Positions 17,579-26,649 of a stretch of 64,000 nucleotides of DNA are shown piece by piece. Source of the stretch: Pontibacter amylolyticus (GTDB lineage Bacteria > Bacteroidota > Bacteroidia > Cytophagales > Hymenobacteraceae); contig NZ_BMFP01000003.1 in NCBI RefSeq assembly GCF_014638845.1, positions 310,001-374,000 of the forward strand, read 5' to 3'. A model generated the notes under the pieces. It saw nothing but the letters and a program-made list of their open reading frames with translations. It searched no databases and was not told where the DNA came from. How positions within the stretch are numbered: position 1 is the first letter of the stretch; every line of letters begins with the position of its first letter. The translations under genes were made by a program, and so were the position numbers.

Positions 17579-18508
17579 ATGTCAAAATTTATTACTGGAA
17601 AAGAGCTCGAAAAAGCGGTTGATAAAATAATATGGCAGGCAGAGGATCAACTTGTAATAGTGTCGCCTTATATCAAACTGGATAATCATTTTAAAAAGCT
17701 TTTCGAAAAACATGAGAGTAACCCAAAGCTTCATATTGTTATCATTTTCGGCAAGAATGAAGGTCAGGTAGGTAAAAGCTTAAATAAATCAGATTTAGAA
17801 TACTTCAAGCAATTCCCGAAAATCAGCATAGTGTACGTACCAAACTTGCATGCGAAGTATTATGCCAATGAGTATATGGGTTTGCTAACTTCCATCAATC
17901 TTTATGATTACTCTTTCATAAACAATATTGAATTTGGTGTGCTCTACGAGAGGAAGCTCATAAACTTCCCCGCTAAAAGTGCAGACGATGAAGCATGGGA
18001 AACTTGCTGGGAAATTGCTCAGGCTAACGAGGTGATCTTTGTTAAAAGGCCATTTGTTGAAAAAAATTTCTTTGGCCTCAACAAGACCTATAAAAAGTCT
18101 AAAGTTCTGTTAGACAGAATAGATGAACTATATAGTGGAAAGCCTCTTACAAAAAGCACCAAAAGACTTGATGACTTTGAAGGAGAACTAAACTCACAGG
18201 AAGAATATGCTGAGAGACCTATCCGCGAGGAAGTTGTAAAGCCAGCCTCACCAGTTTACTTTGAAAAGAACTCTTTTGCACAGAAGTCATTTGAACCTGG
18301 CTATTGTATTCGGACAGGAGAGAAAATTCCATTTAACCCGGAGCGCCCACTTAGTTATCAAGCATTCAAAAGCTGGAGTCAATTCGGTAATGAAGACTAT
18401 GAAGAAAGATTCTGCCACTACTCAGGAGAACCTTCTAACGGCGAAACCAGCGTTCGACGTCCTATTCTTAGAAAGAACTGGAAGCAAGCCCAACAGGCAG
18501 AAATTTAG
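17579..18508 (+). CDS. Phospholipase D-like domain protein
   Basis: 309 residues. The N-terminal half has a PLD-like HxK site, NLHAKYYANEYMGLLTSINL, after strands LVIVSPYI and LHIVIIFGKN. Only one HxK motif is evident, so a dimer is probably needed for activity. The C-terminus has CIRTGEKIPFNPERPLS and ERFCHYSGE, a possible zinc-binding knuckle. Stand-alone PLD-like proteins of this kind accompany restriction systems (BfiI-type nuclease fold). It is AT-richer than hsdR, starts 31 bp after it and probably belongs to the same transcription unit. Confidence 0.75.
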   Translation: MSKFITGKELEKAVDKIIWQAEDQLVIVSPYIKLDNHFKKLFEKHESNPKLHIVIIFGKNEGQVGKSLNKSDLEYFKQFPKISIVYVPNLHAKYYANEYMGLLTSINLYDYSFINNIEFGVLYERKLINFPAKSADDEAWETCWEIAQANEVIFVKRPFVEKNFFGLNKTYKKSKVLLDRIDELYSGKPLTKSTKRLDDFEGELNSQEEYAERPIREEVVKPASPVYFEKNSFAQKSFEPGYCIRTGEKIPFNPERPLSYQAFKSWSQFGNEDYEERFCHYSGEPSNGETSVRRPILRKNWKQAQQAEI

Positions 18509-18561
18509 AATTAAAGTAATCGGGTAGATTAAAATTTCTCCTTTACACATCAGAAGTAAAC

Positions 18562-20346
18562 ATGCAAAAATATTCTGTAAATCAGTATCTTATCGAAACT
18601 GTGTTAGCCTGGGTAAAGTCAGGCGAAATAGCTATACCTGAAATTCAGCGTCCTTTTGTATGGGATGGTTCCAAAGTCCGCGACCTGATGGACAGTCTAT
18701 ACCAGGGATATCCTGTTGGTTACGTCATCGCCTGGAAGAACCCAAACGTCAAACTGAAAGACGGTACGCTGAGTGAAGGCAAGAAAGTACTGATTGATGG
18801 TCAACAGCGCATTACCGCTTTAACCGCAGCCATTCTTGGTCAATATGTAGTTAACAAAAACTACAAACGTGTAAAGATTAAAATAGCCTTTCACCCCATC
18901 GAAGAAAAATTTGAAGTACAGAACTCTGCCATTCTGAAAGATAAGACCTGGTTGCCTGATATTGCCGAGGCCATTAATGGGGATCTTTTTGAAATTGCAG
19001 ATAATTACTTCGAATTGAACCCTGATGTAGATAAAAAGCAGGTAAGAAATGCCTTTTCGACACTGATCAATATTCCTAAGAAGCAAATAGGTATGATTGA
19101 GCTTGCTCCGGACTTGGATATTGAGACTGTTACTGAAATATTTATCAGAATTAACTCGAAAGGAGTTGTATTGAGTCAGGCAGATTTTGCAATGAGCAAG
19201 ATAGCCTCCAACACTGAATATAACGGCAATGAATTAAGGAAAGCTATCGACTATTTCTGCCATCTGGCTATAGCTCCGGATTATTATCGGCACATCATTG
19301 ATAATGATCCGATATTCGCAGGCACGGATCTCTTCCAGAAGATGCAATGGCTGAAGTCAGAAACAGAGGATTTGTATGATCCTGAGTATACAGACCTAAT
19401 CAGGGTAGCCTTCACTTCTAAATTTAACCGTGGAAAACTTTCCGACCTAGTAAGCCTTTTGTCAGGCCGTAATTTTGAAACCCGCACTTATGAGGCTTCT
19501 ATCGCAGAAAACTCATTTGCATTACTGCGGGAAGGTGTGCTGAACTTCATTAATGAAACCAACTACAAGCGTTTCATCATGATCGTGAAATCAGCCGGTT
19601 TTATTTCGCCTAAGCTTATCCGATCTCAGAACGTACTGAACTTTGCTTACATCCTATATCTAAAATTAAGAGAGCAAAGTGAAAACGCTGTCTCTATTGA
19701 AAGCTATGTTCGACGTTGGTTGGTATATTCAATCTTAACGGGTCGCTATTCTGGTTCAGCTGAAAGCTACTTCGACTATGACATCAAGCAAATATCTGAA
19801 AGACCTTTTGCAGAATACTTAAAAGAAAAAGAAGCAGGTGAGTTATCAGAAGCTTTCTGGAATTCATCGTTGCCTCAGAGCCTGGATACTTCGGTGGCCA
19901 GCAGCCCGTATTTCTTAGTTTTCCTGGCAGCTCAGGTGAAGGCAAATGATAAGGGATTCTTGTCGAAAGATATTTCCGTTTGCGATCTGATCACGCATAA
20001 AGGTGACATACACCACCTTTTCCCGAAGGAATACTTGAAGAAGAACGGTCTTGATCGTGGGAAATATAATCAGATTGCCAATTATGCCTTTATGCAGTCC
20101 GAGATCAACATCAAAGTAGGCAGTAAATCTCCAAAGGAATACTTTGAATTAATTAACACCCAAATGGAAGAGCAGAATTTGCAAGTAACCGGAATCTCAA
20201 CAAAAGAGGATTTAAGGCGGAACCTGGATATGAACTGCGTGCCATACTCTATAGATAACATGAGTGTACAACACTACCAGGATTTCCTCTATGCCCGCCG
20301 CAGAATGATGGCGAATAAGATTAGAGAGTACTATTTTTCACTGTAA
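18562..20346 (+). CDS. DUF262 and DUF1524 (HNH) domain protein, GmrSD/SspE-like restriction candidate
   Basis: 594 residues. The N-terminal DUF262 has [26 protein letters not shown] and [11 protein letters not shown] (DGQQR being the ParB/Srx-fold NTP-binding signature). The C-terminal DUF1524 has [12 protein letters not shown] then [16 protein letters not shown], giving the His-His...Asn pattern of an HNH nuclease. Single-chain proteins of this build include type IV modification-dependent enzymes (GmrSD, BrxU) and phosphorothioate-dependent SspE. No dnd or ssp modification genes are in the window. It lies 53 bp after the PLD-like gene, in the AT-richer tail of the island. Confidence 0.85.
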   Translation: MQKYSVNQYLIETVLAWVKSGEIAIPEIQRPFVWDGSKVRDLMDSLYQGYPVGYVIAWKNPNVKLKDGTLSEGKKVLIDGQQRITALTAAILGQYVVNKNYKRVKIKIAFHPIEEKFEVQNSAILKDKTWLPDIAEAINGDLFEIADNYFELNPDVDKKQVRNAFSTLINIPKKQIGMIELAPDLDIETVTEIFIRINSKGVVLSQADFAMSKIASNTEYNGNELRKAIDYFCHLAIAPDYYRHIIDNDPIFAGTDLFQKMQWLKSETEDLYDPEYTDLIRVAFTSKFNRGKLSDLVSLLSGRNFETRTYEASIAENSFALLREGVLNFINETNYKRFIMIVKSAGFISPKLIRSQNVLNFAYILYLKLREQSENAVSIESYVRRWLVYSILTGRYSGSAESYFDYDIKQISERPFAEYLKEKEAGELSEAFWNSSLPQSLDTSVASSPYFLVFLAAQVKANDKGFLSKDISVCDLITHKGDIHHLFPKEYLKKNGLDRGKYNQIANYAFMQSEINIKVGSKSPKEYFELINTQMEEQNLQVTGISTKEDLRRNLDMNCVPYSIDNMSVQHYQDFLYARRRMMANKIREYYFSL

Positions 20347-20447
20347 TGAGATCTGTCTGATTACCACCTGATGAAGTCGTAGTCCTTTCAACAGCTATTC
20401 TATCTCCCACCTCGTAAAACATAATTCCTACCAACCCCATATTCACC

Positions 20448-21107
20448 ATGTGCGGCAGATACTCGGTACTAGCTAAACCAAAGGGAAAATCAAAAGCGGC
20501 GAAGCTGCTGGCGAAAAGCCTACAGGAAGCCCATTACAATGCGGCGCCTTCGCAGCACCTGCCTGTCGTGACGAACGAGCAGCCGGATGTTATCCAGTTC
20601 TTTTCCTGGGGGCTGCAGCCTTTCTGGGCGAAGGACGCAAAAGCGGTGAAGCGGGCGATCAATGCCCGGGCCGAGACGCTCGCTGAGAAACCCTCCTTCC
20701 GCAAACTGCTCGACTCGAAGCGCTGCCTCGTGCCGGCTGACGGTTTCTTTGAATGGCAGAAAACGGATCACGGCAAGGTACCCTACCGCATTCTTTTGAA
20801 AGACGAGGATACGTTCTGCTTTGCCGGTCTCTGGGATGAGTGGCTGGATAAAAGCACGGGAGAGCTCCTGCATACGTACACCATCATCACGACCGAGGCC
20901 AATGACCTGGTGAAGCCGATCCACGACCGCATGCCGGTCATCCTCTCACCGGAAGCAGAAGAACTCTGGCTGGATGCACATGAATCGCAGGAAGAGCTGC
21001 TGTCGCTGCTCAAGCCCTATGATGCAAACCAAATGAAAGCCTACCCGGTGTCTCCCCTGGTAAACGCGGCCCAGAACAACGTGCCGGAGATACTGAACTC
21101 ATTGTAG
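20448..21107 (+). CDS. SOS response-associated peptidase (SRAP/YedK family)
   Basis: 219 residues starting MCGRYS, where Cys2 becomes the N-terminal nucleophile after Met removal and forms a thiazolidine with abasic sites in single-stranded DNA. Other family blocks are YNAAPSQHLPVV (Asn), INARAETLAEKPSFR, RCLVPADGFFEWQ (Glu) and HDRMPVIL (His). It shields abasic sites at stalled forks. It is GC-rich like the core genome. Its stop codon TAG falls at the start of a segment homologous to the 3' end of hsdR (see 21108-21152). Confidence 0.93.
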   Translation: MCGRYSVLAKPKGKSKAAKLLAKSLQEAHYNAAPSQHLPVVTNEQPDVIQFFSWGLQPFWAKDAKAVKRAINARAETLAEKPSFRKLLDSKRCLVPADGFFEWQKTDHGKVPYRILLKDEDTFCFAGLWDEWLDKSTGELLHTYTIITTEANDLVKPIHDRMPVILSPEAEELWLDAHESQEELLSLLKPYDANQMKAYPVSPLVNAAQNNVPEILNSL

Positions 21108-21152
21108 CAGGAAGAAGCCAGGTATAGGGATTTTGATATAAGTGTGGCGTAA
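21108..21152 (+). pseudogene. Relic of an hsdR 3' end
   Basis: Directly after the SRAP stop and in the same frame, 14 codons read QEEARYRDFDISVA followed by TAA. The HsdR of this window ends QAEARYREYGMSVA followed by TAA. By eye 37 of 45 bases match, including the stop region, while sequence beyond both stops is unrelated. It looks like the remaining tail of a different hsdR allele at the island edge. Confidence 0.65.
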
Positions 21153-21163
21153 AAACACCTTTT

Positions 21164-21187
21164 GTAGGGACAGGTCGCGACCTGTCC
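21164..21187. repeat. Palindromic repeat GTAGGGACAGGTCGCGACCTGTCC, left copy
   Basis: Contains the perfect 20-bp palindrome GGACAGGTCGCGACCTGTCC. An inverted second copy with the GTAGGG/CCCTAC extension on its outer side lies at 21482-21505, so the pair faces each other around the MITE-like element. Confidence 0.9.
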
Positions 21188-21289
21188 GCACGCATTGTGA
21201 CCGGTATTTGTGATTTTCGAGAACTCTAACTTCATATAAAACTCTACCCGGTGCACGATTAACCCACCCCTACCCCTCCCGAGAGGCAG

Positions 21290-21447
21290 GGCCGTTATGT
21301 TCTGCAAAAAACTATCCCCTAGAGGGGATTATAGGGGTGTAAATTCGGTGTTATAATGCCATTCATTGTCTTGTTTGGGATTCGTCCGCAGTTAGAACAC
21401 CCCTCTGCACTCCCCTCAAGGGGAGAATTTGGTAGAACTTAACGGCC
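21290..21447. repeat. 158-bp palindromic MITE-like element, copy 2
   Basis: Begins GGCCGTTATGTTCTGC and ends GTAGAACTTAACGGCC, with inner TCCCCTAGAGGGGATTATAG and ACACCCCTCTG / CTCCCCTCAAGGGGAG arms. It has the same length and arm sequence as 2791-2948 with a diverged centre. It lies nested between two inverted copies of a 24-bp palindrome. Confidence 0.85.
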
Positions 21448-21481
21448 CTGCTTCCCAACAGGGGAATTTTATGCACGATTC

Positions 21482-21505
21482 GGACAGGTCGCGACCTGTC
21501 CCTAC
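21482..21505. repeat. Palindromic repeat, right copy (inverted)
   Basis: GGACAGGTCGCGACCTGTCC followed by CTAC: the reverse complement of the 24-bp repeat at 21164-21187. Confidence 0.9.
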
Positions 21506-21623
21506 GAGGCCCGTAACTATTCGCTTCGCGATAAAACCAAGAAATCAGGTATAAATGTGATCTAAACTATTTTTTGGCTTAGCAGTTAATCAGTCAAAGC
21601 CAATCAAAATTGAAAAGCACGCT

Positions 21624-21866
21624 ATGTCTATACTTCAGTTAAAACCTACTATACTGGTCGAAACGCCTTTAGGTACGGGCCAGGCAATTTTCATCATCGA
21701 CTATGGAATGCATCAGAACACGTGCTGGGTGGTGGCCTTGCAAAAAGATGGCGTGATCAAACATTTCGATTGCAATGACGTGATCCTGTCAACGAACTAT
21801 ACCTATGGGATGAATCTCAGAAAAAATCACTTCCCGGTGCAAGAACCTCCTGCAGTATCAGAATAA
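21624..21866 (+). CDS. Hypothetical protein, 80 aa
   Basis: A small soluble protein: ILVETPLGTGQAIFIIDYGMHQNTCWVVALQKDGVIKHFDCNDVILS. The alternating hydrophobic pattern suggests a small beta-barrel such as an SH3- or KOW-like fold, but I recognise no family. Codon use is intermediate. It is followed by a terminator at 21946. I consider it a plausible real gene because of the start context and isolated position. Confidence 0.5.
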   Translation: MSILQLKPTILVETPLGTGQAIFIIDYGMHQNTCWVVALQKDGVIKHFDCNDVILSTNYTYGMNLRKNHFPVQEPPAVSE

Positions 21867-21944
21867 TCCCAGATTCATCCTGATGCCGCTTTAGGCTGTT
21901 CTTCCGGCTGGTATTCGCAGTAATTCGCACAAGCACAAGGCATG

Positions 21945-21980
21945 AAAAAAGCCTTTCCAGCTACGGAAAGGCTTTTTGTT
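21945..21980. terminator. Bidirectional terminator
   Basis: A 13-bp stem (AAAAAGCCTTTCC with GGAAAGGCTTTTT) has A- and T-tracts on both sides. It lies between the convergent 80-aa gene and the hexosaminidase gene. Confidence 0.9.
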
Positions 21981-22024
21981 TTATTGCTGGCACCCAAGTT
22001 TGCAGCTACTGATTTACACCAGCC

Positions 22025-24580
22025 TCAACTCGCCTTATTCCCGACCGTCACCACGCGGCCGGATCGTCCTGAAGGTGCAAACACCTTCAGCTTCACCTCT
22101 CCTTTGGTGCTGATCGGGCCCGTATACAACTTGCTCTTTTCGGTTGGCTCCGAACCGTCCGTGGTGTAGCGGATGACAAAGCCAGGCAGCTGCACATTGG
22201 CCAGTACTTTGCCGTTTTCCAGCACAGCCCCGGCTGTCGGGATGCGATACTGATAGCCGCCGGCATAGTAGCTTAAGCGCGGGAGCTCGCGTTTACCCAG
22301 CACATTCACGAATTCAGACCAGGCCTGGTTGTAGGCAGCTTCGGCTTTGGCAGCATCGGGCTCAGTTGCCCAGGCTGGGTCGGGTGCCCAGGCGCGATCG
22401 GCCAAGCCCAAAAGTTTAGGCAGTAGCATGTACTCCAGGCGCTCCGGGGTTTTGATCATCTCTGACCAAAGCGGCGCCTGCAAGCCCACAATGTTCGTCC
22501 GGCCATAGGCAGTCAGGCGCTCTTTTCCTTTGAATACTACCGCCGGATTGATCGGCTTATTGTCTGTGTCTACTTTCTGGTTCTTCATGTAGTCGTAGGG
22601 TATGAAGTAGAAAGGCTTGTCCAGGTCCAGGTAGCCTGCCCAGTACAGGCCCGACTCTTCATAGGCCTTCTGGTAAGTCAGGTCCAGGTATAGGTTGGAG
22701 GCATTGGTGAGCACCACTTTGTAGCCGGCATTCGCCATGCGGTAGGCCAGGTCCTCTGCGCCCCACAGGTTATTCCAGACATCCACATGAAAGTTCTTGT
22801 CTTTGAAATCCTGGTTGGGTACGTACTTTTTCTTCCCGTTCTCCTCTACCCTGGTCAGGCCAATTTCTTCCCATCCCGACAGGTATAGCTTGCGGGCCTT
22901 GAGCATGTCGTTCACCTTGCCGAAGAAGTAATCCCACAGATCGTATTTGCCTTTTATCGTGGGGTTCGCCGCCATCAGCGTCTCAACGGCAGGAGATTTC
23001 TCCCACACGCCATTGGGTACTTCGTCGCCGCCCATGTGGATGGTCTGGATTGGGGCACCCGCTTCCTTGTACATTGCCAGTATCTCGTCCACCACCTTTC
23101 CGAGGAAGGTATAGGTAGAAGGCAGCGCCACATTGATCACGTTATCGTTCCAGTTCTGCACCGAGCGATACACCGATTTATCCTCCAGGTCGCGGAGCAG
23201 GTAGCGTTTGGCTTCTTCCGGTTTTCCCTCCTGCATCAGGCGGGCGTAACGGGCGTCCATAGATTTGATCGCGGCCCGGGCATGACCCGGTGTTTCGATC
23301 TCCGGAATGACCTTGATATGGCGCTCGGTCGCATACTTCAGGATCTCGATAAAGTCAGCTTTGGTATAGTGCCCGCTGCCGCTGGTCTTGTCCGCATCCG
23401 GACCAGAGCCCAGCGAGGGCTGCAGGTGATTCAGTTCATCTACGGTATGGCCGCGTTTGCCACCCACTTCGGTCAGTTCCGGCAGTCCTGGAATCTCCAG
23501 GCGCCAGCCTTCGTCATCATTCAGGTGAAAGTGCAGCACGTTCAGCTTGTAGAGCGCCATCAGGTCCAGCACCTTCAGCACCTGCTCCTTCGATTGAAAG
23601 TTGCGGGACACATCCATCATAAAGGCCCGGTGCCCGAAACGCGGATTATCCGACACCCGCACGCCAGTCAATGAAACAGAGGATTGTTTTTTAGTTAGTG
23701 ATGCCGCCGGGATCAGCGTCTTCAGCGATTGGGTGCCATAGAAGGCACCGGCTGGTGTGGAGGCATTGATCACCACTTCCTGCGGACTCACCTGCAGTTC
23801 GTAGGCTTCCGGCCCCAACCCTTTCTTCTGCTGCAGACGGATTGCCTTGCCGGTACCCAGCATGCTGATCACCGGCTTCTTCCCGAAGACAGTGCCGAGG
23901 TACTCAGAAAGCAAAGTAGCCTCGCGCATGAAAGCCGCATCCGTTACAATAGGTATAGCGGCGGTCATGGTAAAAGGCTTTCCGGTTTCGTGGTAAACGG
24001 CCGGCGTCGGGAATACCTTGGTCAACTTCTCTTCCGGGATGTCGGTGATCACTTTGTTCTGCGCATAGACATCTTTCGCCTGCAGCCAGTCCACCCAGGG
24101 CTGGTCCGGCTTTTTCACGCTGATCGGCGCGGTAGCATGCCCTTTCGATTTGTCCTGGTCCCATACCAGGTAAAAGCCGTGCGGTGTCCTGGACTCATTC
24201 ACAACCAGCCCGCCAGAGACAAACTCCAGACGCAGCGAGGCGCCCGGTGCCAACTCCTTGAAGGCAGCAGTTGGTGACAAATAGCGCAGGTCCCCGTTCA
24301 CATGCTCTACCCTGACAGGTGCGTTTTCTGCTTTGGGTTTCAGGGCAGGAAAAGAGTGGAAATACAAGGTCCACCCGCTGGCCGGCAAAGGTGATTCTCC
24401 TGCGTTGGTGAGGGTGAGCACCGCCAGGGTCTGCGGTTTGTTCTCATACTTTCCATCCGCCACTTCATAGCTCAGCTGAAGTTTCTTGGGGTCGATTTTT
24501 TTGCTGTTTTCCTGTGCGAAGGAAGTAGCATATAGCAGGACAAAAAGGGCGCATAAAACTGCTGCCAGGGGCTTTCTCAT
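22025..24580 (-). CDS. Beta-N-acetylhexosaminidase, glycoside hydrolase family 20
   Basis: 851 residues from ATG at 24580, chosen because MRKPLAAVLCALFVLLYATSFAQ is a clean Sec signal; an ORF extension to 24697 has none. Domains in order are CHB_HEX N-terminal carbohydrate-binding (about 30-165), GH20b (185-335), the GH20 TIM barrel with MMDVSRNFQ, LHFHLNDDEGWRLEIPGLPEL and the catalytic Asp-Glu pair in HMGGDEVPNGVW, and a C-terminal chitobiase-type domain with IRYTTDGSEPT. It removes terminal GlcNAc/GalNAc from chitin or glycan fragments in the periplasm or outside, by the substrate-assisted mechanism. It stands alone rather than in a SusCD locus. Confidence 0.93.
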   Translation of the reverse strand: MRKPLAAVLCALFVLLYATSFAQENSKKIDPKKLQLSYEVADGKYENKPQTLAVLTLTNAGESPLPASGWTLYFHSFPALKPKAENAPVRVEHVNGDLRYLSPTAAFKELAPGASLRLEFVSGGLVVNESRTPHGFYLVWDQDKSKGHATAPISVKKPDQPWVDWLQAKDVYAQNKVITDIPEEKLTKVFPTPAVYHETGKPFTMTAAIPIVTDAAFMREATLLSEYLGTVFGKKPVISMLGTGKAIRLQQKKGLGPEAYELQVSPQEVVINASTPAGAFYGTQSLKTLIPAASLTKKQSSVSLTGVRVSDNPRFGHRAFMMDVSRNFQSKEQVLKVLDLMALYKLNVLHFHLNDDEGWRLEIPGLPELTEVGGKRGHTVDELNHLQPSLGSGPDADKTSGSGHYTKADFIEILKYATERHIKVIPEIETPGHARAAIKSMDARYARLMQEGKPEEAKRYLLRDLEDKSVYRSVQNWNDNVINVALPSTYTFLGKVVDEILAMYKEAGAPIQTIHMGGDEVPNGVWEKSPAVETLMAANPTIKGKYDLWDYFFGKVNDMLKARKLYLSGWEEIGLTRVEENGKKKYVPNQDFKDKNFHVDVWNNLWGAEDLAYRMANAGYKVVLTNASNLYLDLTYQKAYEESGLYWAGYLDLDKPFYFIPYDYMKNQKVDTDNKPINPAVVFKGKERLTAYGRTNIVGLQAPLWSEMIKTPERLEYMLLPKLLGLADRAWAPDPAWATEPDAAKAEAAYNQAWSEFVNVLGKRELPRLSYYAGGYQYRIPTAGAVLENGKVLANVQLPGFVIRYTTDGSEPTEKSKLYTGPISTKGEVKLKVFAPSGRSGRVVTVGNKAS

Positions 24581-24791
24581 GGTATCTAAATAATCAGGCG
24601 TGTCGAAGGATGCTGAAATATAGCATAAAACAGGTAGAACCGAAACCTTATACCTGCATAAAACCGCAAGATTGATGTGACAACTCACTTCAGACAATCA
24701 GGTGCACGATTTTATTTCAACCCGAGGCAACCATCCGAAAAAAATCTCCGTGATGGGGGCACCAATACAAAAAGGAAGAAAAAGGCAAGAC

Positions 24792-25175
24792 ATGGCAAGA
24801 ACCTATACCTCTCTGAACAAACTAATGCTGGGCATTCTCCTTTTGGCTGCTGCGGCCTGTGCCGATGACAATGAAGAAGACCTGACGCCGCAGCAGCCCG
24901 CTCAGCTTTGCGATACCGCAGTTACCTTTTCAGGCAGCGTGGTACCCATCCTGGCTGCTAACTGTTACGCCTGCCATGCCGCCAACATCGCGGAGGGAGG
25001 CGTGGTGTTGAGCAATTACGCCGGTGTAAAGGTCAAGGTAGACGACCGTCGCCTGATTGGTGCCATCTCGCATGCGCCTGGTTTCTCTCCCATGCCGCAG
25101 GGCGCTGCGAAACTCTCGGCCTGTGATATTGAGAAGATCAAAAAATGGGTCGACAACGGCGCTCCGAACAACTAA
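24792..25175 (+). CDS. Mono-heme c-type cytochrome lipoprotein
   Basis: 127 residues from ATG at 24792, preceded by purine-rich GGAAGAAAAAGG; upstream in-frame ATGs do not start with a signal. MARTYTSLNKLMLGILLLAAAAC is a lipoprotein signal. CYACH binds heme, and the Met in SPMPQGAAKL is the likely axial ligand, followed by DIEKIKKWVDNGAPNN typical of this cytochrome group. It is probably periplasmic electron transfer or an accessory redox role. It is the first gene of a tight operon with YceI (9 bp) and DUF5777 (1 bp). Confidence 0.85.
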   Translation: MARTYTSLNKLMLGILLLAAAACADDNEEDLTPQQPAQLCDTAVTFSGSVVPILAANCYACHAANIAEGGVVLSNYAGVKVKVDDRRLIGAISHAPGFSPMPQGAAKLSACDIEKIKKWVDNGAPNN

Positions 25176-25184
25176 ACATTCCCC

Positions 25185-25751
25185 ATGAAACACCTCATCC
25201 TGCTGATAGCGCTCTTCCATTTTCACCTTGCCGATGGTTTGGCGCAGGCACGTTATTTTACCAAAACAGGCCATATCTGGTTCTTTTCAGACGCGCCCCT
25301 GGAGGACATTGAAGCGCATAACCACAAAGTGGTTTCGGTACTGGATGTGAGCACCGGCGAAATGGTTTTTTCGGTCCCGATGAAGGAGTTTCAGTTCCGT
25401 AAGTCCCTGATGCAGACGCATTTCAACGAAAACTATGTAGAGTCGGACAAGTACCCGAAAGCCACATTCAAAGGGAAAATAATGAACCTGGACGCAGTGG
25501 ACATCAACCGGGAAGCAGCCTACCTGGTGCGGGTGCATGGGGTGCTGAACATTCACGGCAGGGACAAAGCCATCGACACCGTGGGCACCCTGGAAGTGAA
25601 AGGCGGGCGCATCTACGGCAAATCCACTTTCTCCATCACACCCCAGGAGTTCGACATCCATATACCGCGGCTTGTACGAAATAACATCGCCCGGCGGATC
25701 GACATTACCGTGAACATCATCTATACCCCCTTAACTGGTAACAGCCTTTGA
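25185..25751 (+). CDS. YceI-family periplasmic protein
   Basis: 188 residues with signal peptide (MKHLILLIALFHFHLADGLAQA) and the YceI lipocalin-like barrel: TKTGHIWFFSDAPLEDIEAHNHKV, VPMKEFQFRKSLMQTHFNENYVESDKYPKATFKG and VHGVLNIHGRDKAI. YceI proteins bind isoprenoid or amphiphilic ligands. It lies between a cytochrome and a DUF5777 barrel gene; this trio is a recurrent Bacteroidota arrangement whose job is not established. Confidence 0.88.
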   Translation: MKHLILLIALFHFHLADGLAQARYFTKTGHIWFFSDAPLEDIEAHNHKVVSVLDVSTGEMVFSVPMKEFQFRKSLMQTHFNENYVESDKYPKATFKGKIMNLDAVDINREAAYLVRVHGVLNIHGRDKAIDTVGTLEVKGGRIYGKSTFSITPQEFDIHIPRLVRNNIARRIDITVNIIYTPLTGNSL

Positions 25752-25752
25752 C

Positions 25753-26646
25753 ATGATGAAGAAATGGATGCTCGTGTTGCTGCTCTGTCTGTCTGCCGCC
25801 CTGGTGCAGGCGCAGGACGAATTGATGAAAATAGCGGAGGCCAACGACAGCACTACGACCGGCCATGTGACCGGTACCTTTAAGGCCACGCGCCTGGTGA
25901 ACGGGCACACGGTGGAAACGAACAGTGCCGGCGTACTGCTCTTTCTGATCTCCCACCGGTTTGGCACCTTAAACAGCGGCGCTTATGAGTTATTCGGACT
26001 CGATCAGGCGACCATCCGCCTCGGGCTGGAGTATGGCCTCACGGACCGGCTTGACATAGGTATAGGCAGAAGCTCCCTGGAAAAGACCTTTGACGGTTTT
26101 CTGAAGTATAGACTGCTGCAACAACAAATGGAAAGGGGTAGTCCGGTCACGCTTACGCTCTTTTCAAGTGCAGCCGTCCGCTCGCTGAAATGGCCGGAGG
26201 AAGAAAACAACTTTGAGTTCAAACACCGTTTAGCCTATACGCAACAGGTACTCATTGCCAGGAAATTTACAGAGCGTCTCTCGCTCCAGCTGTCCCCCAC
26301 CCTCGTTCACCACAACCTCGTGCGAACCCGTCGGGATGAGAACAATGTGTATGCCTTAGGTGGCGGCGGTCGATTCAAGATCACCAAACGGACCTCTTTC
26401 AACGCGGAGTACTTTTACCTGCTCTCTGACCAGACACGCCAGGACTTCCGGAACGGTCTTTCCCTTGGCTTTGATATCGAGACAGGCGGCCACGTTTTCC
26501 AGCTGATCTTCACGAATGCCCAGGGCATGGTCGAGAAGTTCTTTGTCTCCCAGAACACCGGCTACTGGTCTGACGGCGATATCTATTTCGGCTTCAATAT
26601 TTCGCGTGTTTTCGACCTGAAGGGAAAAGAGAAACGGGAATGGTAA
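25753..26646 (+). CDS. DUF5777-family beta-barrel protein
   Basis: 297 residues: signal peptide (MMKKWMLVLLLCLSAALVQAQ), then strands with the family look, including TRLVNGHTVETNSAGVLLFLISHRFG, IRLGLEYGLTDRLDIGIGRS, FNAEYFYLL and VFQLIFTNAQGMVEKFFVSQNTGYWSDGDIYFGFNISRVF. It ends in an outer-membrane-like aromatic strand. It starts 1 bp after the YceI stop. Function is unknown; it is presumably an outer-membrane partner of the cytochrome and YceI proteins. Confidence 0.82.
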   Translation: MMKKWMLVLLLCLSAALVQAQDELMKIAEANDSTTTGHVTGTFKATRLVNGHTVETNSAGVLLFLISHRFGTLNSGAYELFGLDQATIRLGLEYGLTDRLDIGIGRSSLEKTFDGFLKYRLLQQQMERGSPVTLTLFSSAAVRSLKWPEEENNFEFKHRLAYTQQVLIARKFTERLSLQLSPTLVHHNLVRTRRDENNVYALGGGGRFKITKRTSFNAEYFYLLSDQTRQDFRNGLSLGFDIETGGHVFQLIFTNAQGMVEKFFVSQNTGYWSDGDIYFGFNISRVFDLKGKEKREW

Positions 26647-26649
26647 GCA

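Noticed and set aside
7143..20346. Possible prophage or integrative element
   Set aside because: No integrase, phage structural gene, tRNA target or flanking direct repeat was seen; a defence island with allele exchange fits better.
21942..22169. 75-codon plus-strand frame
   Set aside because: It begins inside a terminator hairpin and runs antisense into the hexosaminidase gene.
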